Assembly (NCBI RefSeq): GCF_035222375.1
Contig: NW_026946366.1
Span: forward strand, 3,156,771 to 3,220,770
Direction of reading: 5' to 3'
Origin: Podospora pseudocomata
Taxonomy: Eukaryota > Ascomycota > Sordariomycetes > Sordariales > Podosporaceae
Length of the DNA: 64,000 bases
The first letter of the stretch is position 1, and each line of letters starts with the position of its first letter. Below, piece after piece: positions 1 to 11,260 of this stretch. Below the pieces are notes generated by a model that was not told the origin of the DNA, ran no database searches, and was given only the letters and a program-made list of their open reading frames with translations. A program made the translations under genes and the position numbers.

Positions 1-1
1 C

Positions 2-996
2 TTCGTCTGGGTCTCCCGTCTCTCTGAGCTCTCCAGAATCGACGAGGCCATCGCCACTGCCCGCCGTGTCCAGAAGACGACCGGCAAGAAGCAGATCGTC
101 GGTCTCGTCCTTTACAACCTCCCCGACAGAGATTGCTCCGCTGGCGAGTCTGCCGGTGAGCTCCTGAGCGGCGAGAACGGCTTTGAGCGCTACAAGGAGG
201 AGTTCGTCAAGCCCTACGCCCAAAAGGTCGCCGCCGCCAAGGACCTCGAGTTCGCCATTGTCCTCGAGCCCGATTCGCTCGGAAACCTGGTCACCAACCT
301 CAACATCCCCCTCTGCGCCGGTGCCGTTGACACCTACCGTGATGGCATCGCCCATGCCATCACCCAGCTCCAGCAGGACCACGTCCACCTCTACATTGAC
401 GCCGCCCACGGTGGCTGGCTCGGGTGGAACGACAATCTTCCCCTCGCTGCCGATGAGTTCGCCGAGGTCTTGAAGAGAGCCGACGAGGCTTCCGGCAAGA
501 AGAACAAGATTCGTGGTTTCGCCACCAACGTCTCCAACTACAACCCCCTTCACGCCGTCGTCCGTGAGAACTACACCGAGTGGAGCAACAGCTGGGATGA
601 GAGCCACTATGCCTCCAGCCTGGCCCCCCATCTCGAGGAGCGCGGCCTTCCTGCTCACTTCATTGTTGACCAGGGCCGTGTCGCCAACCCCGGTGCCCGC
701 AAGGAGTGGTATGTTTCCCCTGGCATTTCTTTCGACGGACCTCAAGTTAACATTTTACGTGTAATAGGGGTGAGTGGTGCAACGTTGCCCCCTCCGGATT
801 CGGACCCGCTCCCTCCACCAACACTAACAACACCGTCGTTGATGCCATTGTCTGGATCAAGCCCGGCGGTGAGTCTGATGGCGAGTGCGGCTACTTCAAC
901 GCTCCCCGCGCCGGCCATTGGCACGACGAGTTTGCCCAGCAGCTCGTCCAGAACGCCCATCCTTCCGTTTATGAGAACTGGTGGAAGTTCTGGTAA
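2..996 (+). CDS. GH6 cellulase, 3' part (5' end outside window)
   Basis: Secreted glycoside hydrolase family 6 enzyme that cuts beta-1,4-glucan by inversion. The frame is open from base 2 to 708. An intron (709-767, GTATGT...TAATAG) splits the Trp codon of the motif EWGEWCNV, and the second exon ends at TAA 994-996. Family motifs are clear: YNLPDRDC holds the catalytic acid Asp, VLEPDSLGNL the second Asp, then HGGWLGW, ATNVSNYN, VDQGR and the substrate-binding KPGGESDG. The four cysteines expected for the two conserved disulfides are present. No CBM1 follows the catalytic domain, so any cellulose-binding module would be N-terminal and outside the window. The stretch between KPGGESDG and the last helix is about 15 residues shorter than in Trichoderma Cel6A, which suggests a more open active site (inference). 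The start is not visible. Confidence 0.95.
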
Positions 997-1746
997 ATAC
1001 AAAAATATTTATCAACTAGGTGGATGGAGTAGGGTGTTTTAGAATTCTTGTACATACTTAATTATTTGCCTTGTCTATACAAATCAAGGTTAATCACAAG
1101 ACCTTTTGTCAATTACTTCGGCTCCCTTTTGCTTTTTGTTTCATGGTGATCTAGTCTCTGGACATCCGAAGCGTGGTTATGGCTTGCTTTCAGCATCTTG
1201 ACAGGGTTGGTTCCCAAGCAAAGACATTGGATGTTTTCTCCATTCTGATTGTAGTTGTTGAAATGTTCTCCTCTTCAGCCTCATGCTCAATGTTTTACCC
1301 GCAATTGATATAGTGTGGATTTCATGACACTGTTGACATACCCAGGACAGAACAGTTCAAGTTTCTGTCCTTGCGGTCAACAACTCCAGTCCTAATTCCC
1401 GGGGAATTACGCAGACCTCAAACGTCGAAACGGACTGGAAACTTTGATGGCGTTTTAAGGTTGAGCGCCTTGTGGAATTCCCTCGCTGGTGGCTGCAGTC
1501 AGGGGGTCATCCTCTCCAGCTTCGGAACCGGTGGGCAAGCCCCCCTATATACACAAACCCGCCAGCCTTGCGCTGTGCTCCTTGTTTTCTCCCCCTTTGC
1601 GCTCGCCAACCATTCAGTCGCACCCATGTCTCTCATTTAAACCACTTTGTCCTGGGTGACCCGACACTCTTTTGTCAAATCCAAAACACAGCGGCCACCA
1701 CCATTCTGCATCGTTCTTTGCCTGCAGACTACACGAACATAAGGCG
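997..1746. other. Intergenic, GH6 3' flank and upstream of the metallophosphatase relic
   Basis: No open frame resembles a gene. A CTATATAC element lies near 1543, about 200 bp before the first ATG of the next locus, and could be the old TATA box of that gene. Confidence 0.6.
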
Positions 1747-3963
1747 ATGAAACGAAGTATTGCCTGCCAGTGTCTGTTGGCAACAGGTCTGGTCATTGGA
1801 GAGAAAGTCTACCCGGGCCCACACACAACCACCCACGTCGATGACCTCCCGAAGCATCTCAGGCCCGGGGTCGCCCAGCCCAAACCCAAACTTGGCTGCA
1901 GCGACGTGTTGACAATCTACCATTTCAACGATGTGTACCACTCGCTAAACCGGGAGCATGTCGCTCGCTTTGCCACCATGCTCGAGTCGGCCAAAAACGG
2001 GGGGAACCCCTTAAAGGTTGAACTCCGGGGCAATCCTAAAAACTCCTCCACCCCGATTGTGGTTCTCAGCAGTGGCGTCTTTGCCCCAGCTACCCCGAAC
2101 GGGCAAGCCACTACAAATGCGGAGAGGATCACGACTGTTTTATCACAGCTGCCCATTGATGTAGTGTGCTGCATCTCTGGCATGTTCCCAACTCCCGTTG
2201 TCATTCCTGTGTGCCGTGTACTGACTGATATTAGATACCCCCAGCAGCTCCCCCAGAGAGCCTACCTTTCCCCCGTTCGGGCTGGCTTCTGCCTCTCCCA
2301 AACATCGCTCCTCAGAAGCACAGTCTTCCGCATTTTGCTTTCAAGACGCCGGTGTCTCCGCCCCCATGACCAATCTCGTCGTGTCCCCCGCCGCCGCGCT
2401 GGTTTCTCCTTCAGCCCAGCGCGTTTTTGATATCCGGCAGCAGGGAAAGTACAAGATTGGCTTCTTTGGCATGGTTGGCATGGACTGGGATGTCCACTCC
2501 ACCAATGTGTTGGATGATCTACCTAAGGAGCACAAGGAGTTTCTTGTGAGTGAAGCGAAATCCAGTGCAAAGGTGCTGAGGACAGAGTACAGGGTTGATC
2601 TTGTGGTTGCGGTGACGAATATGAGACTGGCGGAGGACCTCCTTCTCAGTGGTGCGACGCAGGAAAAGGGGCTCGAGAGGGTGGATTTTATCTTTGGAGG
2701 TTATGACCGTGAGGCCGTGGGGACTTTTTACCCTGAGCTTGTGATGCAGGCAGCACAGCGAGGGGGAAAGCAAGGGTAAGGTGGGCAGTGGTCGATACGA
2801 GGTCACCAGTCCAGAGATCAGGGTCGTCAAAAGCGGCGCGGCGTGGGAAGGGTTGAGTGTGGTGGAGATGTGCGTCAAAAGGAGGGCGAGGACTTGCCGG
2901 AGCTGGACAGTGTCAAAGGTAGGCGTCGTATCTTGTCCTTGTTGCCTTGGGGTCTCCTTGCAAAGACTGACAGGTGGCTGTGTTTCTTTCAGTGACGCAA
3001 TTCCATCACCTTGAACGCTACCCACCTTTTGCATCTCTTTCTCCCTCGGTCTGCATGCTCAAGACAATTGACACTGTCACTCCTGACCTCGCCAGTTTGA
3101 CCACCAAGCCCCTTTTCGTCTCTCGCTCCAGGATCAACGCTAAGGAGGCAGCTGTCCGGCATTCTGAGACCAAGCTTGGTAATCTCATTGCCGGTTCCAT
3201 GATGGCCTACTGCGACGCTGTCATAGCCCTGTTCTTGTCTGGTGCCATAAGATGTGATCGGATTCTTGGATCCGCATCCGAGGAGCAGCGACAGTTCGAA
3301 GTGATCGGGGCTGACATCATTGATTGCTTGCTGTTCCAGAACCAGCTTGTATTGAAGCTGATCACCGGGAAGGCGATGAGAGCTGCGTTGGAGAACTCCG
3401 TGTCCGAGAGGCACGCCGATGGCCGCTTTCTTCAGATAGGAGGCTTGAGGGTGAATGCCTCACTGGCGAGGCCCGAAGGGGACAGAATTTTCTCTGCGAA
3501 ATGGGTTCTCCAAGAGCATGTCAATGGCACGCGAATTGAAGAGCATATTCGTGATGAGAAAAATTACACCGTTGCCATGACTGAGTGGTTGGCCAACGGC
3601 TGGGGAGGTTTCTCTATGCTCCGCAAGGAACAATCGTTGCGAGAGGGTGAAGCGGAAGGCATGACCGACACCGACCTCTTTTTCAAGGCTTTTGGGGAGT
3701 GGTCAGACATCGACAACGCGTTTATTTCCATGGCCACCGAGAACAGAAAGAAGAAGCAGGCCCCGTTGGCTGTGAAAAAGTACCTGAACAATCCGTATCT
3801 GAGCAGTCGGAACTCCGGTCTTTGGGCCGTCAGGTATAAGATGGTGCTTGGCAAAGACGATGAAAAGGGGGTCCTCATTGTCTCACCAAAAGTTGATGGA
3901 AGAATCCATTTCCAAAGACCTGAAAATCTCGAGAAATTCGCACAGAGAGGGGGTCCTAGATAG
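1747..3963 (+). pseudogene. Decayed 5'-nucleotidase/metallophosphatase-like gene
   Basis: The locus carries pieces of a calcineurin-type metallophosphatase with a 5'-nucleotidase C-terminal domain, spread over three frames: 1747 to about 2160 (frame 1), about 2303-2779 (frame 2), about 2750-2919 (frame 3) and, after a plausible intron ending in TTTCAG at 2992, 2993-3963 (frame 1). Family landmarks remain: FNDVYH, KIGFFGMVGMDWD, NMRLAEDL, VVKSGAAWEGLSVV, ETKLGNL, SGAIRCDR, SERHADGRFLQIGGLRV and SPKVDGRI. The metal site is gone: the Asp of the usual SGD is Val (SSGVFAP), no NHD/E motif is found, the usual THMR reads TNMR, and GGHDHE reads GGYDRE. At least one frame change, near 2750-2780, has no normal intron to explain it. 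The changes are not only C-to-T or G-to-A, so RIP alone does not account for them. A catalytically dead expressed paralogue with unusual splicing is possible but less likely. First ATG is 1747. Confidence 0.65.
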
Positions 3964-4293
3964 ATAGGCGGGTCGGCAAAACCCTAGAGCTTTACAGACT
4001 GAATATAAGCGAACCAGATTGCCTAGCTCGTAGCCTGATGATGGACAAGCCCGAGCAATGTTGTTGTACTGAACAGACACTGTCCTGTTCCTGTGCCTCA
4101 GCTATGCCCGGATTGTCAGCTTCCTGGTCTTCGAGATTCCTAGGCAGGTGTTTGCTCGTGTGTGATGCAATTGCTGTCTATGATTTCCCAGCCTAGACAA
4201 CCATGCTTCACCTTCTTATTCTGTATGTACACTGCAAGCCCGTCTTGTGATTCCTGTGCTCGCCCGTTCGTTTCCCCGCCGTCTTCCAACGCT
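3964..4293. other. Short intergenic between convergent genes
   Basis: 3' flank shared by the metallophosphatase relic and the minus-strand NDUFB7 gene. Nothing recognisable inside. Confidence 0.5.
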
Positions 4294-4713
4294 CTAGTTA
4301 CTCCGCGCACCTCCCTTGGCCTCTCTGAGCTCGTCCATCTTGGCCACCCGCTTCTTGAACTCGACGTACTGGCACTTTTCGTAGCTGTGTCTCTCGTCCT
4401 GTGGTGTGGTCAGTATTGTCAGCTACCCCACGATGAGAGCGGTTCGGGGGCCAGTCGGTTGACAGGGACGCTGGGGTGGAATCCGTACGTTGCACTTCCA
4501 GGGAAGGTAGTATGTGTCCTGGCGACAGCGGTTGAGGGGGATCAAGAGGTGGCCGCAGCTGTCGCGGTACGCCATGGGGAGTTTGGCATCACGCATCTCC
4601 TCGCGGGTCGCCTCTGTGTGCTCGTTACGTTAGCCAATATGACGGAGATAATAGGTTGCGAATGGGGGAAGCAACATACGCCGCGGGATCTCGGAAGCCG
4701 TGCCTGTCGCCAT
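4294..4713 (-). CDS. NDUFB7: NADH:ubiquinone oxidoreductase subunit NDUFB7 (B18)
   Basis: Accessory subunit of mitochondrial complex I on its intermembrane-space side. Three exons on the minus strand: 4713-4680, 4613-4489 and 4398-4294, with introns 4614-4679 (GTATGT...ACACAG) and 4399-4488 (GTACGG...CCACAG). The 87-residue product begins MATGTASEIPRQATREEMRD and contains the twin CX9C pattern that defines the family: C-GHLLIPLNR-C and C-NDERHSYEK-C, each with nine residues between cysteines. Such proteins normally use the Mia40 oxidative import route, so no cleaved presequence is expected. The region KLPMAYRDSCGHLLIPLN is the family signature. Length is short but usual for fungal copies. The small exons were joined by frame and by the family pattern. 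Confidence 0.9.
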
Positions 4714-5529
4714 TTTTGCTGCAATTGAGGCGGGCTAGCGTCGACAATTGCGAGGGGGGTTCGAGGTGGTGATGCTTGCGCTTCTGTTCTCGGAGCTCTG
4801 GCTACTGTCGCTGAGAAGCCAGTGGAGCTCCCACCTTGAGGTGGTCAGTGCTGACTGCCACTGTAAGTCTGAGCAAGGATCAAGGCACGTGCGGAATCAC
4901 GTGAAACCTATGGGTCGTTTTTGTGCACGGGCCATTTCCCAGCTGTCGTTCCAACCACCAAGAAACACTAGCCGACCAAGTCTTGTCTCCGGCTCATCAT
5001 CTACAAGACGAGGCCATCCAGCTCGGACATGGGCGGGTGCAACACAACTCGCCGAGCTCACTTAGCCGGAACTCACTCACGGTCACCATCCCTTATTTCC
5101 AACCATACTGTTTGGTTTGAGTCGCTACCATGATTTCAACTCTGCACAGAACGCCCATGGCTATGCTCTTTCGGTTATTTTTGCATTTTCCAGAAAACCA
5201 AGATGCTCTCGGCCCTCACTACAAATGATCTGCTGATCAGCCTCACTTTATCTCGCATGCTGAGGCACCTCTGGGCTACCTCTCAGTTCCTGAACCGACC
5301 CTGTGAGTCTGCCTGTATTGACGGGTTGCTTGAAGCCGGTGGTGCAACTCCAGATAGATAGACTGCAGCATGGAGGTATGGGTGTGTTTCGTTGCAATGC
5401 TACCTACCTACATGCTCTTCTGTCAAGTGGCTCAAATACACATCAGCAATCCCCGAATCTTGTGACTCTCTCTCTCTCTCTCTCTCTCTTCATGTCCAGT
5501 CTTTTCACCTTTTGCTCTTGGGCTTCAAA
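4714..5529. other. Divergent intergenic, NDUFB7 / S28 peptidase
   Basis: 816 bp shared upstream region of two divergent genes. It contains a CT microsatellite just before the peptidase start and no convincing ORF. Confidence 0.6.
5466..5490. repeat. (CT)n microsatellite in 5' leader
   Basis: About twelve uninterrupted CT units lie 40 bp upstream of the S28 peptidase ATG. Pyrimidine tracts like this are common just upstream of fungal transcription or translation starts. Confidence 0.85.
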
Positions 5530-7495
5530 ATGAAGCCGTCTGTCCTTGTTTTGACCTTCCTAGGGCGTGTCGGTGCGTTACTGCCCTTGCCTCCAGCCCC
5601 CCAGCCCAACATCGCAACACTCAACCTAGACACCTTGATGGGCAGTGAAAGCAGGTTCAGTCAGTTGATTGACCACTCTAACCCATCTTTGGGGACGTTC
5701 AGTCAGAGATACTGGTGGGATACCACCTACTGGGATGGCCCGGGCTCTCCTGTATTTCCTTCCCCTTTTCTTGTCGCCCCAGGTCAATCACTAAAGTCAC
5801 GTACAGGTGGTGGTATTTTCTCCAGGAGAGGCCAGCGCCGAATATTATAGCGGTTTCTTGACAAACCAGACCATAGTTGGTCTCTATGCCCAGGCCATTG
5901 GAGCTGCAATCCTCCTGATTGAACGTAAATTTTCAACCCTCCCCTCAGGCACGAGATGGGTCACCGGCTAAAATGACACAAAAGACCGCTACTGGGGCGA
6001 TTCCTCTCCCTTCTCCCACCTCTCCACGGTCAACATGACGTACCTGACCCTCAACGATTCTGTCGCTGATTTTGCTCATTTCGCCCGCCAAGTTCAGCTT
6101 CCGTTTGATGAATCCGGTCGGTCCAACGCCCCCAAGGCTCCATGGATTTTTGTAGGAGGCTCCTACTCTGGCAATCTCGCCGCCTGGCTCGACCACCTGT
6201 CTCCCGGGACCTTTTGGGCCTACCATGCGAGCTCGGCACCCGTTCAAGCCATCCGACACTTCTGGGAATACTTCACACCTATCTGGGAGGGCATGCCGCG
6301 AAACTGTAGCAAAGATTTTGAGAAGATCACGGCTCATATCGACCAGGTTTTGGAACATGGCAGTGAGGAAGAGGTGAAAAGTCTGAAAGAAGGCTTTGGA
6401 CTGGGGGACATCAAGGAGAAAGGGGATTTTGCGTCGTACGTCTCAGCTCATGGAGAAATCAAGAGACCTTGTGGCGCCTAACAAAGACAACCAGAGCGGT
6501 TGGGTTTGCGTTGGCAGAGTGGCAGTACATTTGTAGGTGTTTCGCCATTGCGCTTGCTTGTGCCTACCTCACCTGGCCTCACTGACAATGGAACCCTAAC
6601 AAAGCCATCACCTCCAGCTACCACCGTTTCTACCAAATGTGCGACACCATTCAGGGGGTTCGTCCCGTAGATCTTGACGGATGGGGCACTGAGCTGTGGT
6701 TCCCAAGCGGAGCTCCTACCTCCTCGCCGGCAAGCAACGGTGTTGGGCTGCAAAAAGCTCTGATCAACTACTCTGCCTGGTTCAAGCACGAATTCCTACC
6801 CGATGCCTGCAGCAACTATGGCTATGAAGATTGGGCCCAGGTCAACTCGACCGGCTGCTATGACAGCTACAACGTGACCAGTCCGTTCTACACCGACTAT
6901 TCGGTCAGCAACACCTTCAACAGGCAGTGGTTCTGGATGCTTTGCAATGAGCCCTTCTTTTACTGGCAGGCAGGCGCACCAGCAGGGCAACCATCCATCA
7001 TGTCCCGCCACGTTAGTCCCGAGTACTTTGAGCGTCAGTGCCGCCTGATGTTTCCAGACCAGGGGGACGTCAGGTCGGGTCTCTCACTGGGCAAGACAGA
7101 GGCCGACGTCAACCAACTGACCGGCGGCTGGTTCGTGAAAACAACTCGGTTAATATGGACGAACGGGTACGTCTTCCACAGGGTCAACTTCTTTCTCCTT
7201 GTTTTGCTAACGCAGCGACAGAGAATTCGACCCCTGGCGCTCTGGATCTGTCTCGAGCATATCCCGCCCTGGACGACCTCTGGAAAGTACGCCTGACGCG
7301 CCAGTGCATCTCATCCCCGGAGGCAGGCACTGCAACGATCTAGACACCAGAAGTGGAGAGCGTAACCAAGGGGTGCAGCGGGTGCAGCTAGAGTCAATCG
7401 CGAGGATGGTTGAGTGGGTGAACGAGTTCTATGACGGGAAGGAGGGGAGAACCAGGGGCAACGGAGCCACACACATCCTCGGACGTGCTGTGTGA
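5530..7495 (+). CDS. Secreted S28 serine carboxypeptidase (PRCP-like)
   Basis: Prolyl carboxypeptidase-type serine protease that removes residues after proline, probably extracellular or vacuolar. Six exons: 5530-5751, 5807-5924, 5985-6435, 6495-6532, 6605-7166 and 7222-7495, giving 554 residues. All introns are GT-AG, 55-72 bp. The N-terminus MKPSVLVLTFLGRVGA is a signal peptide. The family motif YWGDSSPF is rebuilt across the intron at 5925-5984. The nucleophile Ser is residue 175 in GGSYSG, the catalytic Asp lies in NGEFDPWRSG (across the intron at 7167-7221) and the catalytic His in GGRHCNDL. Several NxS/T sites are present. The tiny fourth exon (38 bp) is set by frame and by the motif leading to SYHRFYQMCD and is the least certain part of the model. 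Start is the first ATG after the CT tract and gives the signal peptide directly. Confidence 0.88.
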
Positions 7496-10400
7496 AAGAC
7501 CGAGAGCTCCGTGATTCCCGGCTCGATCAACCATGATGTTTGCGAACTGTTAGCAAGTGACTTCGAGTTGCCCTTCCAGACAGCCGAACCAGCGATGTCT
7601 AGAAAATAGCCATCCATCCGGTCACACTCCGTCCTTGCGCATCGTGAGAGTGCCTCATCTATATTGATGAAGAGGGGTGACAGCCCAAAAATAAAAGGCG
7701 CCATGTCCCTGCTCTCCAAGGAACCCAAACGGAACCGATGAAGAGATATAAAATAGACATCATGTCCTAATAATGCTCGACTATGGAAAGGATTGTGATC
7801 AGTGTTATTCTGCGCCAGAGACGGATGAAGGCAGCACAGAGCCCTGGCGGCAACAGCTAACGTCTGACCCCATCCAAAACTCCACCGCAATTCATTTGAC
7901 GGTAGGATTGCGAACGAAACATTCGTCGAGGATGATGCACAGTTGTGGTTCAGCCTGAGCCGCGGTGCCACGAGTCCGAGCTGTAGAAGATGTTGGTTAC
8001 CTCCTCGTAGGTACTCCACGGGCCCCGAACGGACGGGATTTAAGGGGCCGATTCCGGTGCTGCGAGTTTTGAGCTGCCGTACTAAGGACGGTCTTTTTGA
8101 GCTGCTGGAATCTTGTTGAGAAAGAGACAAACAACCAGTTTCAAGCTTGCCTTGCCCAAAGCCTGTGATCGCCGCGCTGGGAGCCATTTTTGGCGGTCCG
8201 GCAAGCGAATCGATGATAACCACTGACGTACGAAGTAGAGGAAAAATTCCAAATAATTATGTTCGCTTCAGGGTTATTGTAGATATGATGCAGGGCAAGA
8301 TAGCGACTGTGGAGAGCCGTGGCCGATGCTGCAGCCAGGATGTTCAAGCTCGCCGGTTTGCAGCCCAAATGAGCGCTCGGTGAGAAATCGTTGTATCTGT
8401 GTGTGTGTTCGTGGTTGTTTTCTGGTATCAGTCGGTCGGAGGGAAAACAGATCAGTCCCAGAGATGCAAGGCTTCCAATTGCTCCGAGGCACCCCCCACG
8501 GCGGTGTTTTTTTTTGGTGACGTGACACTGCAACCATTCGCTTGGTGCGTTGTCGAGCTTTATCGCCCGCGGCGTCAGACGGAACAGTTTGGCCGACAGG
8601 ACGGGAGCTGGTTCTCGCAGGAAGGAAGCGGCGAGAGTTGTGAGAGTCGCGATAATGCGGGTCGTGGATTCACAATCGCTTCATTTTTTGGTTCATGATA
8701 CTCGTCACTGTCGCCGATGTAGCGGTGATGGGCCTCGGACGGGCATCCGGCCACTGGAAGGCTTGGAAGCTGCACAGAAGCCCGGTTGGCCAGCAAGGTG
8801 CATCTTGCTCAATTAGGAAAGTGTCTGTAACCCCTTCCAGGTAAGTACCACCCCCCAACCCCACCTTCTGCCGGGCAGCCCCCACGCATACCACAGGTCC
8901 TCCCGCAAGCCACCATGTTGCAAGCCGAGTGTTGAAGCTTTCACGGCTTGTGCCTGGGTTGCCGTTGTTGTCGTTGCCGCTCGAAGGATGATCACGGCAA
9001 GCATCGGAGCTAAGCACATTTAGCGCACGATCTTTGCGGAAAAATAAACCCTGGCCTCTTGGCACCTAGTGGAGTCGCCTATCCTCACCACAGCTCTCCC
9101 TACCTTATCTCGAGATCCGAGAACCTCCTGTGCTCCTTCAACCAATGTTTTGTAAAGCGAACGGTTTTATCACATGCCACCGAAGTCGTCATATCGCCAT
9201 GGTTTGGCGACCTCAGACCTGTCAGACTGTCTCCTCTTTGATGGCAACATCGAAATCTATGGCTCCCCGAATCGGCAGGTTACCACGGACTCCACACAGA
9301 CTCGATGCTGTCTGTAGCAGTTGCAACCCGTCCCGTCAACATCAACCTCTCCGACTCTGAGTACCGTTGCCAGTCATTGGCATATCGCCGTAGTAAAAAA
9401 TGTCAGCTCGCAGACGCCATTAAACCCCCGTCGACGCTTCTACCTCTCATGGGACCCCGGCCCCTTGCGCTGATCACAGACGTTGCGTTAAACTGCTTAC
9501 ATTACTGACTACCACATCTCTGACCGCCTGCGATCCATGGAACACTTGCATAACGTCCCGAATTACACATGAATGCACTCTGCGCGTAACCCCTGTTATC
9601 CTGAGGCTGAGTTAGCTCACCACTAGACAGATTTTCTTCCGTTGCCGACTAGTACTACACAAAAAAACACACCAACATTTTCATCATGACGCCCAAAACT
9701 CAGGATAACAAGCAGGTGCCATCGAGAAGACTACAACAAATGACCAGACAAGGGAATTCATCCGAACGGAACGATCTACAGCGCGTCGGCGTCCTCTACT
9801 ACCGGTAGGGCACCAATATTCCCACGGCCTGTAAGTTTTCTCTGCATGGTGACATGCTACCAGATGAGCACGCAAAGAAGCACGTCATGAACAACGATTG
9901 CTATCATCCTCGAAACTCAGTCACGGCTGTCTCCATCCGTCCGAACATGAGCCCCCCACCTCGTTCAGCAAAACGGGCAGGTTGCGAGGCAGGTTGCGAT
10001 ACAAGGATTGCAGGTCACTGATCAAATCCTGCGTGGTGTTTGGGGAGGATCAGAGAAGCAGTTGTGTGTGCAGCAGCTTTAAATGTCAAAGGAGCAAAGC
10101 TGATACATGCTCAACCCCCAAACTATCTGCCTGCCGAGGTACCTAGGTAGTCTTGTTGGTCCATGAGACCCTGTACCCTCTTTGCCGGCTGTCACCCACA
10201 CTTCGAACTTTTCCCCTTCTTTTTACTTTTTACAAATAACCCCCGTTTTGCCGGGGTGCTGGATACTTCGACACGTTCTTCTAGAACGCCACATGCAAAG
10301 AGTGAACAATGCGTCAGCCTCGTTCCCGGAATATCTCACCAGGTACCTTACCTCACACATGAACCTTTCCAACAGGATGTGCTCTCGCACTACCCCTGCA

Positions 10401-11260
10401 TTCCCTTCCATCGTCCATGCATAGAGCCGACCACGATAGGCGAAGACACATCCCACCTTTTCCGTTATGGATCTCGGGAGCCCTGAAGGTTGGTACAACG
10501 GGTTACACGCGGGCTCTATTTGAGGCGATCGCACACAGATAGTGCCCGGACCCAGTCCAGTTGTACCTATGTTTGTTTTGCAGACACCAGAGAAGTAGTC
10601 TACCTACGTCCATAAGAATACCGCAGCCAAGCCAAGCTAGGAGATAGTTATCACTGGACGACCTGACTACTTTGGGCAAAATTCCGACCTCCCGCCCCCC
10701 TATGCATCCCACAGCCGACAAGACCACAACCTAGGCTCCCTCAATAATGCCCAGATTCTCTGCCCCCAAGGGGGGAACGGGGGAACGCCAGGATCATGGC
10801 ATGGTCCGGCAAGTAGCCTACTATTGGATCTCGGGGAAGAGGAAGTCTGAAGATGCCATTCTGGGCGCTATGCGTCTTTAAAAGTACAAGATCCCCAGGT
10901 ATAATAAGACTGAGTAGTTGCCTCCTTGCTTCTGCCTTTCTCTAAATCTCCACTTCAGATTACATGGGCAGTCATATAGGACACCGAGGTACCTTACCCT
11001 GACCATCTCATTCTTGAAACTTCGCGGATCTGTTAGGCTCCAAGTTTCAAATACCCCGTCAACAAAGAGCAGTTTTCGGTATCAGCCCCAGGCAATCTGT
11101 TACATAGGGAGTGTAAAGCTGTATCAAGGTTCGCAAAGCATTCCAGTGTTTATTCATCTTGTCACCATCTTGAGACGCTAACTACCTTACCGTGTTGTCT
11201 GTTAGACTCTGACACGTACACACGCACAGACCCAACATCCACACACAAGCAACGTACAAG
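7496..11260. other. 3.8 kb gene-poor spacer
   Basis: No ORF here has a recognisable domain or believable exon structure. The longest, 7429-8223 minus, overlaps the S28 3' end and is low in complexity. A 40-codon ORF at 9686-9808 starts in good context but has no supporting features. A TACCTAGGTA-type word occurs near 10137. From about 11200 the sequence becomes CA-rich, typical of a 5' leader for the next gene. Confidence 0.5.

Noticed and set aside
1672-1746. Upstream extension of the metallophosphatase frame
   Set aside because: The frame is open to 1672 but begins without ATG; the first ATG is 1747.
7429-8223. 264-codon minus-strand ORF in the 7.5 kb spacer
   Set aside because: It overlaps the 3' exon of the S28 peptidase, has no recognisable domain and a low-complexity composition.
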